From NCBI RefSeq assembly GCF_021018895.1, contig NC_079369.1, forward strand, positions 11,064,694-11,128,693: DNA of 64,000 nucleotides. Reading direction: 5' to 3'. Every line of letters begins with the position of its first letter. Within the stretch, counting starts at the first letter, position 1. The position numbers were made by a program, and so were the translations under genes. The stretch comes from Seriola aureovittata. Its lineage: Eukaryota > Chordata > Actinopteri > Carangiformes > Carangidae. This document shows, piece by piece, positions 51,575 to 64,000 of this stretch. The notes beneath the pieces are model-generated. The model searched no databases. It saw only the letters and a list, made by a program, of their open reading frames with translations, and was not told where the DNA came from.

Positions 51575-54500
51575 ATGTTCATATATAACAATATTAGTGT
51601 TAATACAGAATTGTTAGTTTGCAGTCTGATGGAGGAACATAGTTGCTATTTGTACTCATTCCTCTGCATGTAGTGTATGTACACCACATGCATGCACACA
51701 CACATACATGTACATATACTGTAGATGTATTTACACAGACATGCCTACTTAACTGGCTATGTAGGAGTGCCACTTTAGGGTATGGCACCTGTCCTTGGAG
51801 TTTGGTTTCATACATATATACAGTATATTTCTATATGCATGTCACCTGTCCACACATCCAGCACTCATACAGGATACATTGCCAATGGTATATTGGAATG
51901 CATGCTCCAAAAGACTCTGCAAAAGCAAAACAGCCCACAGCGGAGCCCCAGAGGTGATTTTATCTGCTTTTTCACCTGAAAAAGTATTCAAGGCTCATGC
52001 ATGTGCAATAAAACAAAAAATAATGGTTAGTTTGGAAACAAAATGTATTAGCTCCTAAATTCAACAGAGGTAAATTTTAGACACAACATTTCTTTTTTTT
52101 CCACAGGAATTCTAGATTAACTGGTGTTTCACTTACTGGAAAGTGAGGAGTGAAAGGTTCATGAAAGTGGTGCACGCAGTTGACACAGTGTGGATACAAA
52201 CAAGAGACACGCTCAGTGCACAGATTGCGTGTACTTGCACACAGTATGCACATCAATTAGTTTCCTCGTTAAACTGCCACACACAAGTGTATAACACAAC
52301 CTCTTCATGTCACCCTTGAATAGAGGAATAAAATACTGCCTTCCTCACACACACACACACACTCCGTCTTTCTGCAACCCTTTCATGACCTCACAGTATC
52401 TTTACTAAGAGACTCATAAAAGCCCAACTCCCGCAGAGGCGCCTTTCTTTCTTTCTGCCCTGGAAATGGTTTTCCTCCGAGGGATTTCTGAATGGGCAAT
52501 TAAAGCTAAGATCAAGTGTAGTGTTGGATATAGCTCTCACGCCACATGTGAAAATCTTATGACTTGTGAAACCATGATTCAAGAGAATTTCTTCGATGTT
52601 ATTTTCACCAGCTGGCTTCAAGGTTTCAGCAGAGCTTCCTGAAGGTCATTAGAGCTCCTGTCGTATTTGGACAGAGATGGCAATGAGAGAAGGTGGCAAC
52701 ATCCAGATAAAGGAGAACACAACGTGATCCGTGAAAATGAAGTAATGAAAAACAACGAGAGGATGGCCTTGCACAGGAAGCAACATGCAAGGAATACAGT
52801 TTAAGGGACAGAGAAAAACCAACTAATGTTAGGTTTAGAAGTTACCAGAAAACACTCAATAAACATGAAAATCAGCCGTCACATCTCCCATCTGCTGGTT
52901 GTGCATTAAACGCACTCTTTAGGTTGTGAGCCACATACTGTACACACATGGTTAAACAGAGGGGCCCCTGAAAATTCGCTTGCCAAGAATATTTATGCTG
53001 CATCGTTCTGTGAAACCAAACCCCTGCTCCGGTTTTCCTAGAATCAGGCCTCTCAGTGAGTCATCAGAACGAACATTTATATCGAGGATTTCACCATTTC
53101 GGGGGGTTTGCGAGTGTGTGTTTGCTGCTTAAACACGTGTTCATGAGGTTTATGTCTCACTTTTATGGATTTGTGTGTGCACGACTGACTGTATGTTGTT
53201 GTGACTGGTGGTTTAAATTACACCTGCAGCTACACCTGCAGAGAGAGTGTTTGCTACAGTGGTCTGCTCTTTTAGACCCTGTAAACACAAGTAAACTCTC
53301 AGGCAGGAAGTGAAATGGATAAAGAAACAGTTGGGATGTGTTTATTGCTTATTTAAATATTTGCAATTAGTCAAAATGACACATGGACCCGAAAACATCC
53401 AGTAGACTTGTGAAGTGGACCGTGTGGCTCTGCACTGCTCTGCACATGCTCCAGGCTACAAGATGCTCTGCCAGTAATGCAAACAGAGAAATTCAAAACA
53501 AATGTGCAGCCTTTTAGGTTCGCAAGACTTCAGAAGAAAAAGCAGCAACAGGAAAGTGAAGGAATTCCTCCCCAGCAGGAAATCTATGTTCTCTCTGCAG
53601 TGATCTTTTAATTTCCTCAGCAGGTTCTCAGGGTCAGACGCCAAACTAACTGGAACATGTCAGATCTGAATTCAGACCGAAACCACCACAAGAAAAAAAA
53701 ACTAACAAACAAACGCAAAACTCATCTTCCACAAAGCTAAACATCATTTGGATGATGTTGCCTGGGTGTGTCTCATACAGGATATTCATCAGTCATGCTG
53801 AAACATCTCTGCCTTGTGGTTTATCACCGTGGATCTCCCTCGGGGTCAAGCACAGTGACCGCAGTGAATGCAGAGATCAAGACTGAGATCACAGGCTGAG
53901 GGAAAGGCGTTGTCCTTCTGTCTAATCACTGGGTTGGGCCTGCTGGTCGGACCATAAGCATCACGTTCCTAACACATGTAGATGTATATAAGTATACATA
54001 CTGTATATTCAAACATGTACGATAAAATGAACCTTTTAGAGAAGGTAAATATAGAGCAGTAGTTGATTACTGAGGAAAAGGGTTCAATCATGCAGGAAAT
54101 GTCAGTCTTTCATGAAGAAAAGTGAACCAGTTACATGCAGGTTGTCTTATTCGTCCCATCTTTGCATTAAACTAAATGTTTTGTCTTGGGCCCTGGAGAC
54201 TATCGGCCCTCTGAAACAGCTTAAAAATCATAATTAACATTGTGATACTTTATGACTAGTAGTGTAACAATTTGTTTATAAAGGAGATAGACCTCCCTGG
54301 GGTGTAACTGCCCCCCAAGATAAGTAACGTAGTAATGTGGGCTAAGATAGGATAACATTTGTTTGTCTGTGAATTACCTTTTGGCAAACAAAGGGAATAT
54401 ACTAAATATTCATTTATTCATGCAAAGCCCATACGACATGAAGCATGAAACATTTCATTATTTGATGTAACAAATCTTTCTGGTTGTGTCCGTGTTTTGC

Positions 54501-55109
54501 CACCTTCATCAAATGTTTGTGGCATTTCTCTCAGGCCTGCTTTTATCCTCCTCATGTCTGGATTTTTTTGAGCTTGTTGTATGTCCCCACAAATACTGTA
54601 GGTTTAACCGCCACCGTAAAGTTTGCTCTGTGTCTCTAAACATCTTGTTTTTGTTTTACATGGCATGACATGGGCCAGGAATGTGCTTTTCTCTCTTTTC
54701 AAGGTTTTATGTCTTCATGCGATTTGAGGGCATGGGACAAGAAGTTGAGGTCATTTTTCATCCTTTTGTGCTTTGTCACGGTTTCCGAAATATAGACGGC
54801 TCAACCATAGAATGGATATAAACAGGGCTCCACCAATGAGAGTGGGGGGCTCTGTAACACACCCACACTGCTCAGAAGATCTTTCTGAGATGTACTGGAT
54901 ATTCTCCATGCCATAAGAAGCAGCTGCCTCTGTCAGGGCTTTTCAGGCCACACCATCAATAAAATCAACTCAGATTTAACATAGGTATAATAAACATCAG
55001 TGATATGTGATCTGTCTTTCATGTTGGATTAACAAAGCAGACTGCTCACAATGATTCAATTTCTTGTTTTTATTTTCATTTCCTTTTTGATTCTTTGTTC
55101 ATTTCACTT

Positions 55110-55180
55110 CCTTGTAAAGCACTTTGTAACTGTGTTAAGAAAAGGGCTACACATAAAAAGTGTATTATTACTATTATATT
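55110..55180 (+). repeat. Element-tail-like repeat (CACTTTGTAACTGTGTTAAG, then ATTATTACTATTAT)
   Basis: The sequence GTAAAGCACTTTGTAACTG followed by an ATT-type microsatellite matches the 3' tail form of dispersed fish retroelements as I recall them. It is about 70 bp and the class is unassigned. Confidence 0.45.
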
Positions 55181-55267
55181 TAGAGGGATAAGAAATCCAA
55201 TCAATTTATTTCACTTCTGACCCTGGGAAGAGAAAGATGGCTGAAAGACAAAAGGCTGGTCATTAAA

Positions 55268-55575
55268 AGTCTGCATAGTCTGCAGCCCATTTCATACGAT
55301 TCAGTCCCATGTGGGCAGGAAGAACAGCCACTGCCAGGGGCCTTTAGCCTAAAGACAGACAATAGGAAAAAACAGAAAATATTAACACCAAAAAACGAAT
55401 CAAACCGATAAAATCGCATCATTTTCAATGTTACAGTATAAAAATACACCAGTTTTGGTGTTCAATTAGTAAAAACATTACCTCCTTTTAATGACATTTC
55501 TCTGTATTAAAACCATTTAGACTTTGATTTTTTTTTTCTCACATTTCTGGCCACAAAACTGGACTCCCTGAAAAT
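55268..55575 (+). repeat. Copy A of a ~290-bp local direct duplication flanking lpl exon 1
   Basis: Compared by eye with 56,427-56,708. Shared blocks, in order, include CATGTG(G/A)GCAGGAAGAA, GGGGCCTTT, AAAGACAGACAA, AGTATAAAA and GGACTCCCTGAAA. Both copies have the same orientation, start about 1.16 kb apart and differ by substitutions and small indels. It could be a segmental duplication or two insertions of one repeat family. Confidence 0.7.
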
Positions 55576-55935
55576 GAACACCTCCATCATGCAAGTGAAC
55601 TCTTCACAAAAGATTTGCACATATAAATTCCAGATAATTTCTTTGTTCTTTATACCAGGATAACATAAGTCATGAAATAACTATATCATATTCATTTTCA
55701 CACACAAAAAAAGTCTAGAGTCCAATTCAACTTTCTTGTATAGTCTCCTATAAATCCAACAACTTCATTGAGCTTCGTAGCTGATAATCAAGTCTAATAA
55801 TAGTGTTGACATTAGACTGTGTACAGAGGGCTGGGGGCAGCAGTGCATCAGCTCCCCTATGCGGAAGATTGTGAATGATTTCTCCTGGTGATTAAGATCA
55901 GGGACAAAGGTTAAACTCCGCCCTCTAAACTTCAG

Positions 55936-55975
55936 CCAATCATGTCTGAATATTCAAATGAGCCACCCATAAAGA
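55936..55975 (+). promoter_or_regulatory. Putative lpl proximal promoter: CCAAT box and octamer-like site
   Basis: CCAAT at 55936-55940 is followed 13 bases later by ATTCAAAT, a one-mismatch reverse octamer (ATTTGAAT versus ATTTGCAT), and by a TATA-like CCATAAAG near 55,967. The mammalian LPL promoter also has a CCAAT (NF-Y) site and an octamer in this order upstream of the start site. The match is by motif and spacing only. Confidence 0.5.
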
Positions 55976-56158
55976 TCACTTGGAGCGGCAACATTGACAG
56001 ACCACAAGAAGAAACTTCAGTCCTTAACCGCAACTCCATACAGCGCTGTGACCGGTGCTCTGTGTGTTATAATAAACGATTGGATATAAAACTGTTCGAC
56101 CAACACCCAGAGATTTTTTTATTCAGGATATTTTTTTAGAAAAAAAAGGCTCAATAAT

Positions 56159-57972
56159 ATGGGAGAAGAAAATATCAGTTTTTTGGCTGTTTGGATAATT
56201 TTGGGAAACATTTTCTTAACTTTTTCTTCTGTCCCTGAAGCCACCACCGACACTGTGTTTGGTAAGACTGAGCTAACATTGCATTTAAAAAAAAATTTTT
56301 TTTGGCAGGATGTTATTTTCATGATATATCGGCAGCTTTAATGAAGTCAACATAAGTGGGAAGCAGGTTAATTAATGCATGCTGTTACGCGTTGACCGAG
56401 AATAACCCCGTGAAAAGTTTTCTGGTCTGCAGGTCTGCATCTCATTTCATAGCATTGAGCCTCATGTGAGCAGGAAGAAAAGCCGCTGCTGGGGGCCTTT
56501 TGTCTGAAGACAGACAAGAGGGAAAAAGAAAACATTAATAATGAAAAAATCAATCCATTTAAAATCATATTATTTAAAATGCAGGAGTATAAAAGAGCAT
56601 CCGTTTTATTGCTGAATTAGAAAAACATTACAATCTCCACTTAAAATCACTTGGACTCATTCAATTTTTTTCATTTCTGTATTTCTACTAAAGCGGACTC
56701 CCTGAAAGAATGGGATTGGTTTAGAGGTGAATTTTTAAATCCATTTTTAATGCATGTATCTCAAGTTTAGCAAACCCAGGTATTAACAGTGGTTTCATGC
56801 AGATACTTTCACTAGTAAAAATGCAGGGGAGACAAAAGGGGGCGACACTACCATGCTCTATGTCTCAGTGTTGTTGCTGCTTGAGCGAGTCACGCTGGTG
56901 AGATTAGTGCTCGCTTAGTATTATTGACTGGAGCAAGTTTTCATAATTTGCATGCGTAAGTTTTTTTTTTATTGAAGACGGTTTAATTAATTTTGTTTTC
57001 TGCAAAACATCAGTGTTTCCAACAACAGCTGAATATACATGATTAGACTGTGTAATAAAAATCTAATTTATCAAATTTATCTTTTCCCCGGTCAGACAAC
57101 AGTCATCTGCATTTCTATCATGCCACAACAATTTAATAACCTACTGCATACTGTCTCTCTCCCTCTCTCTCTCTCTCTCTGTCTGTCTGTCTCTCTCTTT
57201 GTGTGTGTTGTAACAGTAAACCCCACAGTCTCCACTTCTCCCCTGCCGACCACCGCTGAATGGCTGACAAACTACACCAACATTGTGTCCAAGTTCTCCC
57301 TGCGCACGGCAGACATCCCTGATGACGACATGTGCTACATCGTGGCCGGAAGGCCAGAAACCATCAAAGAGTGTGAATTCAACTCAGAAACACAGACCTT
57401 CGTTGTGATACATGGCTGGACGGTATGTCACTCAGCATAAATAATCTATACAGGTAGCCTATATTAGCAGCTTTTATCAGTCTGTGTTGTGGGTGTTTCA
57501 TTACTTAAGTATCTGTTTGTGTAATGATGATGTTGACAAAAAACTTCAAATTTATAAAACAGCATGTTGCATAAACATAAAATAAACGGGGGTTGAGTCA
57601 TATTAACACAATTTGGAACAACTTAACTAACTGATCATAAACAATGAACCAAGTCCAAGAACTGACAGAGTGAATTGAGAGTTGTGATTCAGGCTCAGCT
57701 GATGAACATCCATTCAGTAAAACCGAGATAAGTGTTAATGTAACAGCAAGTATTCTCAAAATACACTTTATTTTTGAGAAAACAGACTGAGAGTAGTGCG
57801 TTAGCGGTGTGAACAGCCCATGCATATCCTATAATGTGATTTATAGCCAGTCAAGCAACAAGATGTGAACCTGATGACACTCTGGCTGCTCTCCAACCAC
57901 AGGACACAGAACGAGGGCTAAGGCCAGAATATATCACACTATCTTGCAACTGACCTTAGAAATGTGTGTGAC

Positions 57973-58009
<37 letters not shown>

Positions 58010-61000
58010 AACTATAGGTAACAGGGATGTTTGAGAGCTGGGTGCACAAGCTGGTGTCTGCGCTGTACGAGCGAGAGCCCACTGCCAATGTCATTGTGGT
58101 GGACTGGCTGACCCGTGCCAACCAGCACTACCCGACCTCTGCAGCCTACACCAAACTAGTGGGCCGCGATGTCGCCAAGTTTGTTACCTGGTTACAAGTG
58201 AGTGTTTTAGCTGATTGACAGCTAAATTACAGATAGAATCACATTTCCCACATCCTCTTTGTTGATTGTTGCCTTTGACCTACTGCAATTGAATAACCAA
58301 ATTATCCTGTTAAAATTGCCAGCAAAGAAATTAGAGCAGCTGGTGAATCTGTAGCTGATGATGTAATGTTTTTGTATCCAGCGGATATGTCTTCCTACTG
58401 GTTATGATTGTAAAAGATCCATAAAGGCGTTTTATGGCCATGTCTGTGGCTCACAGCGGCCTCTCATTACAAGGCTCAGTATTAAGTGGAGCACAGCATT
58501 TATATGAACAACTTCAAGGTGTATTGGCATCCTCTGTTTACGTGACTTCCAAGTTTAAAGCTTGCAAAATGTTGGCAAAGCATAAAATAACACAAATTAA
58601 TCCTTGCCTTGGATAATGTCCCAGACTCTATTAAGACTTGAACTTGAGTGCTGCAGAGCTTCGCCAGGTTCGGCCCACTGTTGGTTTTAATTCCTTCCAC
58701 CAAGTCTGCAGGATTCACTTTAAACCATTTCTAAGGTACGTCAACATGTCAAGCTTTCTGACACATCTCATCCATCTCTTCCCTTCCAGAATGAGCTGCA
58801 GTTGCCCTGGGGGAGGATTCACCTGCTGGGTTACAGTCTGGGAGCACATGTGGCTGGAATCGCCGGAGACCTCACTGACCATAAAATCAGCAGGATCACA
58901 GGTGCGAACCTTAACTTAACCAATGGATCATCATCTGCTTACATTACATTACAGATAAGCATAGGGGGGCATAGATAGATACTGTAAGTACTGATACTCT
59001 CAGTTCTGATTAATCAGTGGATAAACCTGCACCTTTTCACATAATAACACTTGATTTAAGCCTGAATTTATGAACAAAAAATTGTCAGCTCTAAGTGCAA
59101 CTTTTTTTTAGTATTGATTAGTTTATTATAAGTGATTTAAGTAAAGGAATCATCAAAGGTAAATTCTGTTTTGAGCGCAGTGTGTTTCCTCCTCTTTACC
59201 AATCAAGTATGACCATGTGTTGTGTGTTTTAAAGACTTTATATGTCTACAGCTAATGAAAGTATGCATGTGAACAGGCTGTACTGTACTGTAATGTATGA
59301 GCACTTTTCTTTGCAGCCCAGCTCGTGAAAACAGCACAGCTCGCCAATGAAATATAATCTGTCGCCAGTTACATTCCAGGCCTGTATTGTATGTGTGCAC
59401 ATAGTCAGTTAGTAGCTCCAATCCCCCTATTTGTCACAATGAAGTTTATCCAGCTTTGAAGTCTCTCTGACCTGCTTAGAATAATGGTGTGTTTACTGTG
59501 AGAGCAGTAGCCCATTAAGAGCCCACAGTCTCTGCTTCACATTTTTCTGAGCTGCAGTGAGTCTGCAGAGCTGCACACGGCAGAAAGAGTCCAAATGAAA
59601 CACATACTCTAATGATTAAATGTACAGTTTTTAATCCACAACATCCATTCTCCTCTTTCTACCCAGGTCTGGATCCGGCTGGTCCCACCTTTGAGCATGC
59701 AGATGACCAGAGCACCCTGTCCCGAGGCGATGCCCAGTTTGTGGACGTCCTGCACACCAACACCAGGGGCTCCCCAGACCGCAGCATCGGCATCCAGAGG
59801 CCTGTGGGCCACATCGACATTTACCCCAACGGAGGCACCTTCCAGCCTGGCTGCGATATCCAGAATACCTTGCTAGGGATTGCAATGGAAGGGATCAAGG
59901 GACTTCAAAGTATGTACCACAAACCCTCCCTGCTGTTTGTAATTAGTTTTAGAGGCTTTACTCAGGTTTTAATTTATACAGTGCAAATGCTGTGGTTTGT
60001 TAGCACTCAGTCACTTTGGCAGTAGGGTAATACAGTCAGTATGAAGTCCACACACTCTGCCTCTGTGTTGGCAAGCATCTGCCCTTATTATAAAAGTGTC
60101 ACCACGCTACAAGAGTTAAATTTAGGGAGACCCTGTTACATCTGCTCAAACCTGGTGGTATCAATCTTCTCCACCTCCTCTGTGTGACACACTGCACCAT
60201 AAATACACAACTCAGCTCACATTAAAGTGAACATTTTGTAACAACAGTGTTGTGAATCATCAAGACAGGTTCATGTACGTGTACAGACACTTTTGACTCT
60301 CAGGGGCTACAATTACAATATGCTTGCCTCCAGTCATAACAGCTACGGATTCACAGTATGTCACAGACATGTTCTTTTATACGTAGAGATGAAAGGCCTT
60401 GCGTGTTGTTTTGCTGGTTCACTGCTTCTTAGCTTTTGCTAAGTTCTTTAACTGAGCGAGGCAGGACTAAGTGAGAAATGCCATCTGAGTCAGCGTTCAG
60501 TGGTGGCTGACGTGAAGATTCAGAAAGAGCCACAAATGAGGAAGATATTTTCTCTGCGTAGCATTACCTCGGAATAGATGAGGAGCTTTCATAAAGTCTT
60601 TGCTCTGTGTGTGTGTTGCAGACATGGACCAGCTCGTCAAATGCTCCCACGAGCGCTCCATCCACCTGTTTATCGACTCTCTGCTGAACACCCAGCAGCA
60701 GAGCTTTGCGTACCGCTGCAACTCCAAAGAGGCCTTTAACAAAGGACTGTGCCTCAACTGCAGGAAGAATCGCTGCAACAAGCTCGGCTACAACATCAAC
60801 AAGGTCCGCACGGCCCGCAGCACGAAGATGTACCTCAAGACTCGTGACATGATGCCATACAAAGGTAAATACCAAGAAAAAAGGACATCTAGTACCTAAA
60901 AGGAATATTGTATCTCTCAGTAATATTTAGGTAAAGGAGAATTTGTAGGTTTTGTTCTGGCTTAAGTCATGTACTTTACTGAGGATTAGTGAGAGTTGAG

Positions 61001-62581
61001 TTAATTAATGCACATACATCAACTGGAGTAATCCCCAGTGTGTGAGCTACTGTTGCTGAATGTGCTTAGTCTGGATGTGACTGCTCGGAGATGGAATTAA
61101 TATTAGTACAGTTAGTGTTGTTACAAATAGACCACACACGATTTGTGGACAGGGTAACACTTCATGCGAGCCCATATGTACAACAAGTAGCAAACACTCA
61201 GGAGGTCACATGAACAGGAGGTCACGGGTATTTTAGTGGGTATGCTAAGGTAATGCGACACCGCTATATGTAATGCACCGTCAATGGAAAAGTTTATTTA
61301 AGATTTTGGAACAAGTCAACAGTATTATTGTTGCACAGTGAGATGATAATATTTTAGAGATGCAAATTTGTATTGAAAGCTTAGTATGTTTGGTACACAC
61401 TTATATAGTCATATACGAGGGTGTGTAAATGAAACCAGGGAGGATTTTGTTTAAATGCAGCACTATGAGTGTCACATGAGGACAGAAAGATCAAGGTTAC
61501 ATAACGGCTTTTCTAGTGTTGAACTAACTTTAAGTCGTGTTATGAGAAACATGGACCAGTTGCTGGGAACCTGTCAAGCTGTGAGAAAGTGTATAAAGTG
61601 TAAAACTGACCCTCAGTAAACTTTCTGCTTCCTCCCCTCTCACAGTTTTCCATTACCAAGTGAAGGTTCATTTCTTCAGTAAGGACCGGCTGAGCTTCAC
61701 AGAGCAGCCAATGAAGATTTCCCTGTTTGGAACCCATGGAGAGAAGAATGACATTTCCTCTGTCCTGTACGTACACCAAACACCAGAAACACACACACAC
61801 ACACACACACACATGCATGTGCAAATTACAAGAAAAAGCAAAGAGATAGTCAACATGGTATTTCCAACCGTTCCGACTCTAAACAAACTTTAAAGGCCCT
61901 CATGCTATTTACGTCACGAACATGTATGCTGACACACACATGCACACATGCCAAGGATGCCTTTAAACTGAGCGGCTGACCTTTGAACATCACATTTCCT
62001 TTCACCCTGCAGGCCAGTCATGAACGGTAACAGCACTTTGTCCTTCCTCATCACCACCGACGTCGACATCGGAGACTTGATGATCGTGAAGATGCGCTGG
62101 GAGAAGGACACGATCATCAGCTGGTCCAACTGGTGGGGCAGCAGCATGTTCCACATCCGGAAACTGCGCATCAAGTCTGGGGAGACCCAGTCCAAGTAAG
62201 CTGTCAGCAACACAGAGACACAGAATAGACCTGGTGATATTTATGTATTTCCATTTAAAATGACATTCACAACAATTGTTTTCCTGTGGAACTCCAGGGT
62301 GATCTTCAGTCCAAAGGAAGGAGAGTTTGCCTACCTTGTCAGGGGAGGAGAAGATGCAGTCTTTGTCAAGTCAAAAGAGGACAACAGGAGCCGTAAAGAG
62401 AGAAGGTAAGTTAAGAAGTAGCTTCTTCTAAATGGAGTCTGGATGGGCCACCTAAAAAATGAGCCTTGTTGTGTACCATAAGAAGCAGGAGTTCTCCTGT
62501 TCACTGTTCTCTTTTGTTTTCCTTTCCAGGATGCACAAGCTAAAAATGCAGGGCAGTCTTTTTGGGCAGAACGATGCTTGA
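56159..62581 (+). CDS. lpl: Lipoprotein lipase
   Basis: Secreted triglyceride lipase that acts at the capillary wall on chylomicrons and VLDL. CDS exons: 56159-56261, 57217-57422, 58018-58197, 58790-58901, 59667-59909, 60622-60864, 61646-61766, 62013-62195, 62298-62405, 62530-62581; all in frame, 516 aa (human 475). A hydrophobic signal peptide covers residues about 6-28. Catalytic Ser179 (GYSLG), Asp203 (GLDPAGP) and His291 ([11 protein letters not shown]) are intact; the lid loop is three residues longer than human. N-glycosylation sequons NYT and NST are present. The heparin-binding cluster [16 protein letters not shown] and the C-terminal lipid-binding WSNWW motif are conserved. The protein ends in a basic tail ([18 protein letters not shown]) encoded by exon 10, which is non-coding in mammals. 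Exon 1 lies between two copies of a local duplication. Confidence 0.97.
56427..56708 (+). repeat. Copy B of the ~290-bp local duplication, in lpl intron 1
   Basis: Partner of 55,268-55,575, same orientation, located 165 bp after lpl exon 1. Both copies read similar peptides on the minus strand (FRxKAPxSGxSSC), but stops and frame drift argue against a coding role; the similarity follows from the DNA duplication. Confidence 0.7.
57976..58007. repeat. (GT)16 microsatellite before lpl exon 3
   Basis: It lies 10 bp upstream of exon 3 (start 58018), within the acceptor region of intron 2. Confidence 0.95.
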
Positions 62582-63885
62582 AGTTGCACTTGACCACACA
62601 CCCACATCATGCACACTATCCATCTCTACATACATACCCAAAGATGGACAGCACACAGCAACACTGGGAAGGCCTCTGCAAGTAACTGGACATATATAGG
62701 GACTGCTGCGTTTTTTCTGATTCTTCCTGTTTTTCCTCAACTCCCAGTGCAACCAACACAACCTCAATGACAGTGCTGGAAATCAGTCTGTTCATAAGCT
62801 CTCTCCTATCTCTGAACGCTCTCTCTGCTGCTGAAAAATGTTTCAGGCTTCTTTGTGATGATGTGCTCCCAGTTTTACAAATTCACAGTAACTTTTGCTG
62901 CATATATTTGTAATCATTCATTTATGCTTTTGTAGCCTACATGTACTGTTTATACTGATTTTAATGTAATTTGAAATCCTGGACTGGTGTGTTTTCTTTA
63001 CTTATGTGAACTTGGATTATTGTTAATGTAAAAATGATTCAGATTGACAGGCATAGTTTAGGCACATCTTTTTGTTTTTTGTTTGTTTTTTTAAATGTGC
63101 AAAATGATCACTTTGTCCCTAATGTTTGTCTTTACCTAACCACTAATTGCCAACAATCAACAGGGACCAAAGAAATATTTACTATCTGCTGAATGGAGAA
63201 TCACAGTGGTCATTGTACATACCTTTTTTAATCAACATATATATATATATATATATTTTTGAATATGAGTTCTGTGTTAATATCTGATCTCTTGAAGCCT
63301 TGCTTGTTCTTTGATTGCATCTTGGTTATTGTGTCACTGGTCACTTTAAAAAGCTCTTCGTCCCCTGCAGCCATATTAGATGTTAAGGTCATTGAGGGTG
63401 CAGTCCAGCAGGGACATGCATTCTTTAGTTTTGGTCATTTTCTTTCATGATGCAGTAAAGGCTAAGTTTGCCTGAAAACTTCATGAATGGGTCAATAGTT
63501 GAAAAATGAAATAGTTTACCTCATTGACTAAGCTCAGTCTACAATATGCCCTTATTTTGAAAGGTCAAATGTTTCAAAAATTGCTTAAAAAATAAAAATG
63601 AAATTTGTGATGGACTGGCCTACATGATTGCCATAATACATCTCAAGAATACTTCATATTGTATTTATTGAATGTACATTTATATATATGTATATTAAGC
63701 TGTAATATATTTTTGCCAGGCTTCCATTGTCATCTGTATTTTTATAAATGAAGCGTTTTGTGATTTTATGCAAAAGGCTTTGGAACGATCGATCAAATTG
63801 GTCTCCATGCCAGCTGTTGAGTGCATTTGTATGTATAAAGAAAGAGCCCAGGATGGTTTAATAAAGAGATAAACTACACATTTAA
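62582..63885 (+). other. lpl 3' UTR
   Basis: A long AT-rich untranslated region after the stop codon at 62579-62581. AATAAA at 63860-63865 is the probable distal poly(A) signal; another candidate lies near 63,591. It includes a short (TA)n tract at 63,235-63,256. Long 3' UTRs are usual for lpl. The final 115 bp of the window show nothing recognisable. Confidence 0.65.
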
Positions 63886-64000
63886 ATCTTCCAGACTGCT
63901 CAAGTTGCTTTTAATAATAATAATTAAATAACTAACTCGTCAAAAGATTGTGGACCTGTGTTGGAGTTAAGGTTGTCACTCACCATTTCATGGATGAGAA

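Larger units (their letters stand above)
45441..56158. other. 10.7-kb gene-poor interval between safb and lpl
   Basis: The first 0.1-0.9 kb is safb 3' UTR. No ORF here resembles a known protein and none has convincing splice-linked continuation. It contains microsatellites (48,140-48,198; 51,512-51,571), two Tc1-like relics (48.5-49.3 kb), an element-tail-like fragment (55,110-55,180) and copy A of a local duplication (55,268-55,575). The last 250 bp hold the lpl promoter and 5' UTR. Regulatory elements for lpl may lie here but none can be proven by eye. Confidence 0.55.

Noticed and set aside
55201..56568. Paired minus-strand ORFs with similar peptides near lpl exon 1
   Set aside because: Their similarity comes from the duplicated DNA; frame drift, stops and lack of splice signals argue against a gene.
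1..64000. CRISPR array, operon or other prokaryotic system
   Set aside because: Spliced vertebrate genes throughout; the repeats are microsatellites and transposon relics, with no regular repeat-spacer pattern.

Overview
The window is ordinary nuclear DNA of a teleost fish, most likely a percomorph. It holds compact spliced genes with GT-AG introns, short intergenic gaps, many (CA/TG)n microsatellites, a tRNA-derived SINE of the fish V-SINE/DANA type, Tc1-like transposon relics and GCTAACGTTAGC words common in fish genomes. I cannot name the species. All exon boundaries below were placed by hand from splice sites, reading frame and remembered protein families; no alignment was run.

Layout. 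(1) 1-12,349, minus: ap3d1, the delta subunit of the AP-3 adaptor. Eighteen exons (691 codons) are present and the hinge/ear end runs off the left edge. (2) 14,016-20,024, minus: hdgfl2, a PWWP plus integrase-binding-domain chromatin protein, 16 exons, 656 aa. (3) 21,166-22,665, plus: fumarate hydratase as one uninterrupted 499-codon ORF with no introns. (4) 23,683-25,760, minus: fam32a, 4 exons, 113 aa. (5) 26,082-27,466, plus: mrpl54, 3 exons, 137 aa, head-to-head with fam32a. (6) 29,838-36,955, plus: a complete MALT1-type paracaspase, 16 exons, 826 aa, with intact catalytic His and Cys. (7) 37,507-45,440, plus: safb, 21 exons, 828 aa, behind a promoter with NRF-1 and CRE sites. (8) 45.4-56.1 kb: a gene-poor gap with two Tc1-like relics and long microsatellites. 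(9) 56,159-62,581, plus: lipoprotein lipase, 10 coding exons, 516 aa, with its 3' UTR to about 63.9 kb.

The genes do not form one pathway. Several (ap3d1, hdgfl2, mrpl54, safb, fam32a) have human counterparts on chromosome 19p13, so this is a 19p13-like conserved block. fh, a MALT1-type gene and lpl, which lie on other human chromosomes, are interspersed. I found no evidence of a new defence-like or otherwise undescribed system. The most useful leads are the intronless fumarase, the identity of the paracaspase copy (possibly a paralog missing from mammals), a roughly 290-bp duplicated segment flanking lpl exon 1, a SINE with a perfect 12-bp target-site duplication, and repeated GTTAGC/GCTAAC words near several promoters.
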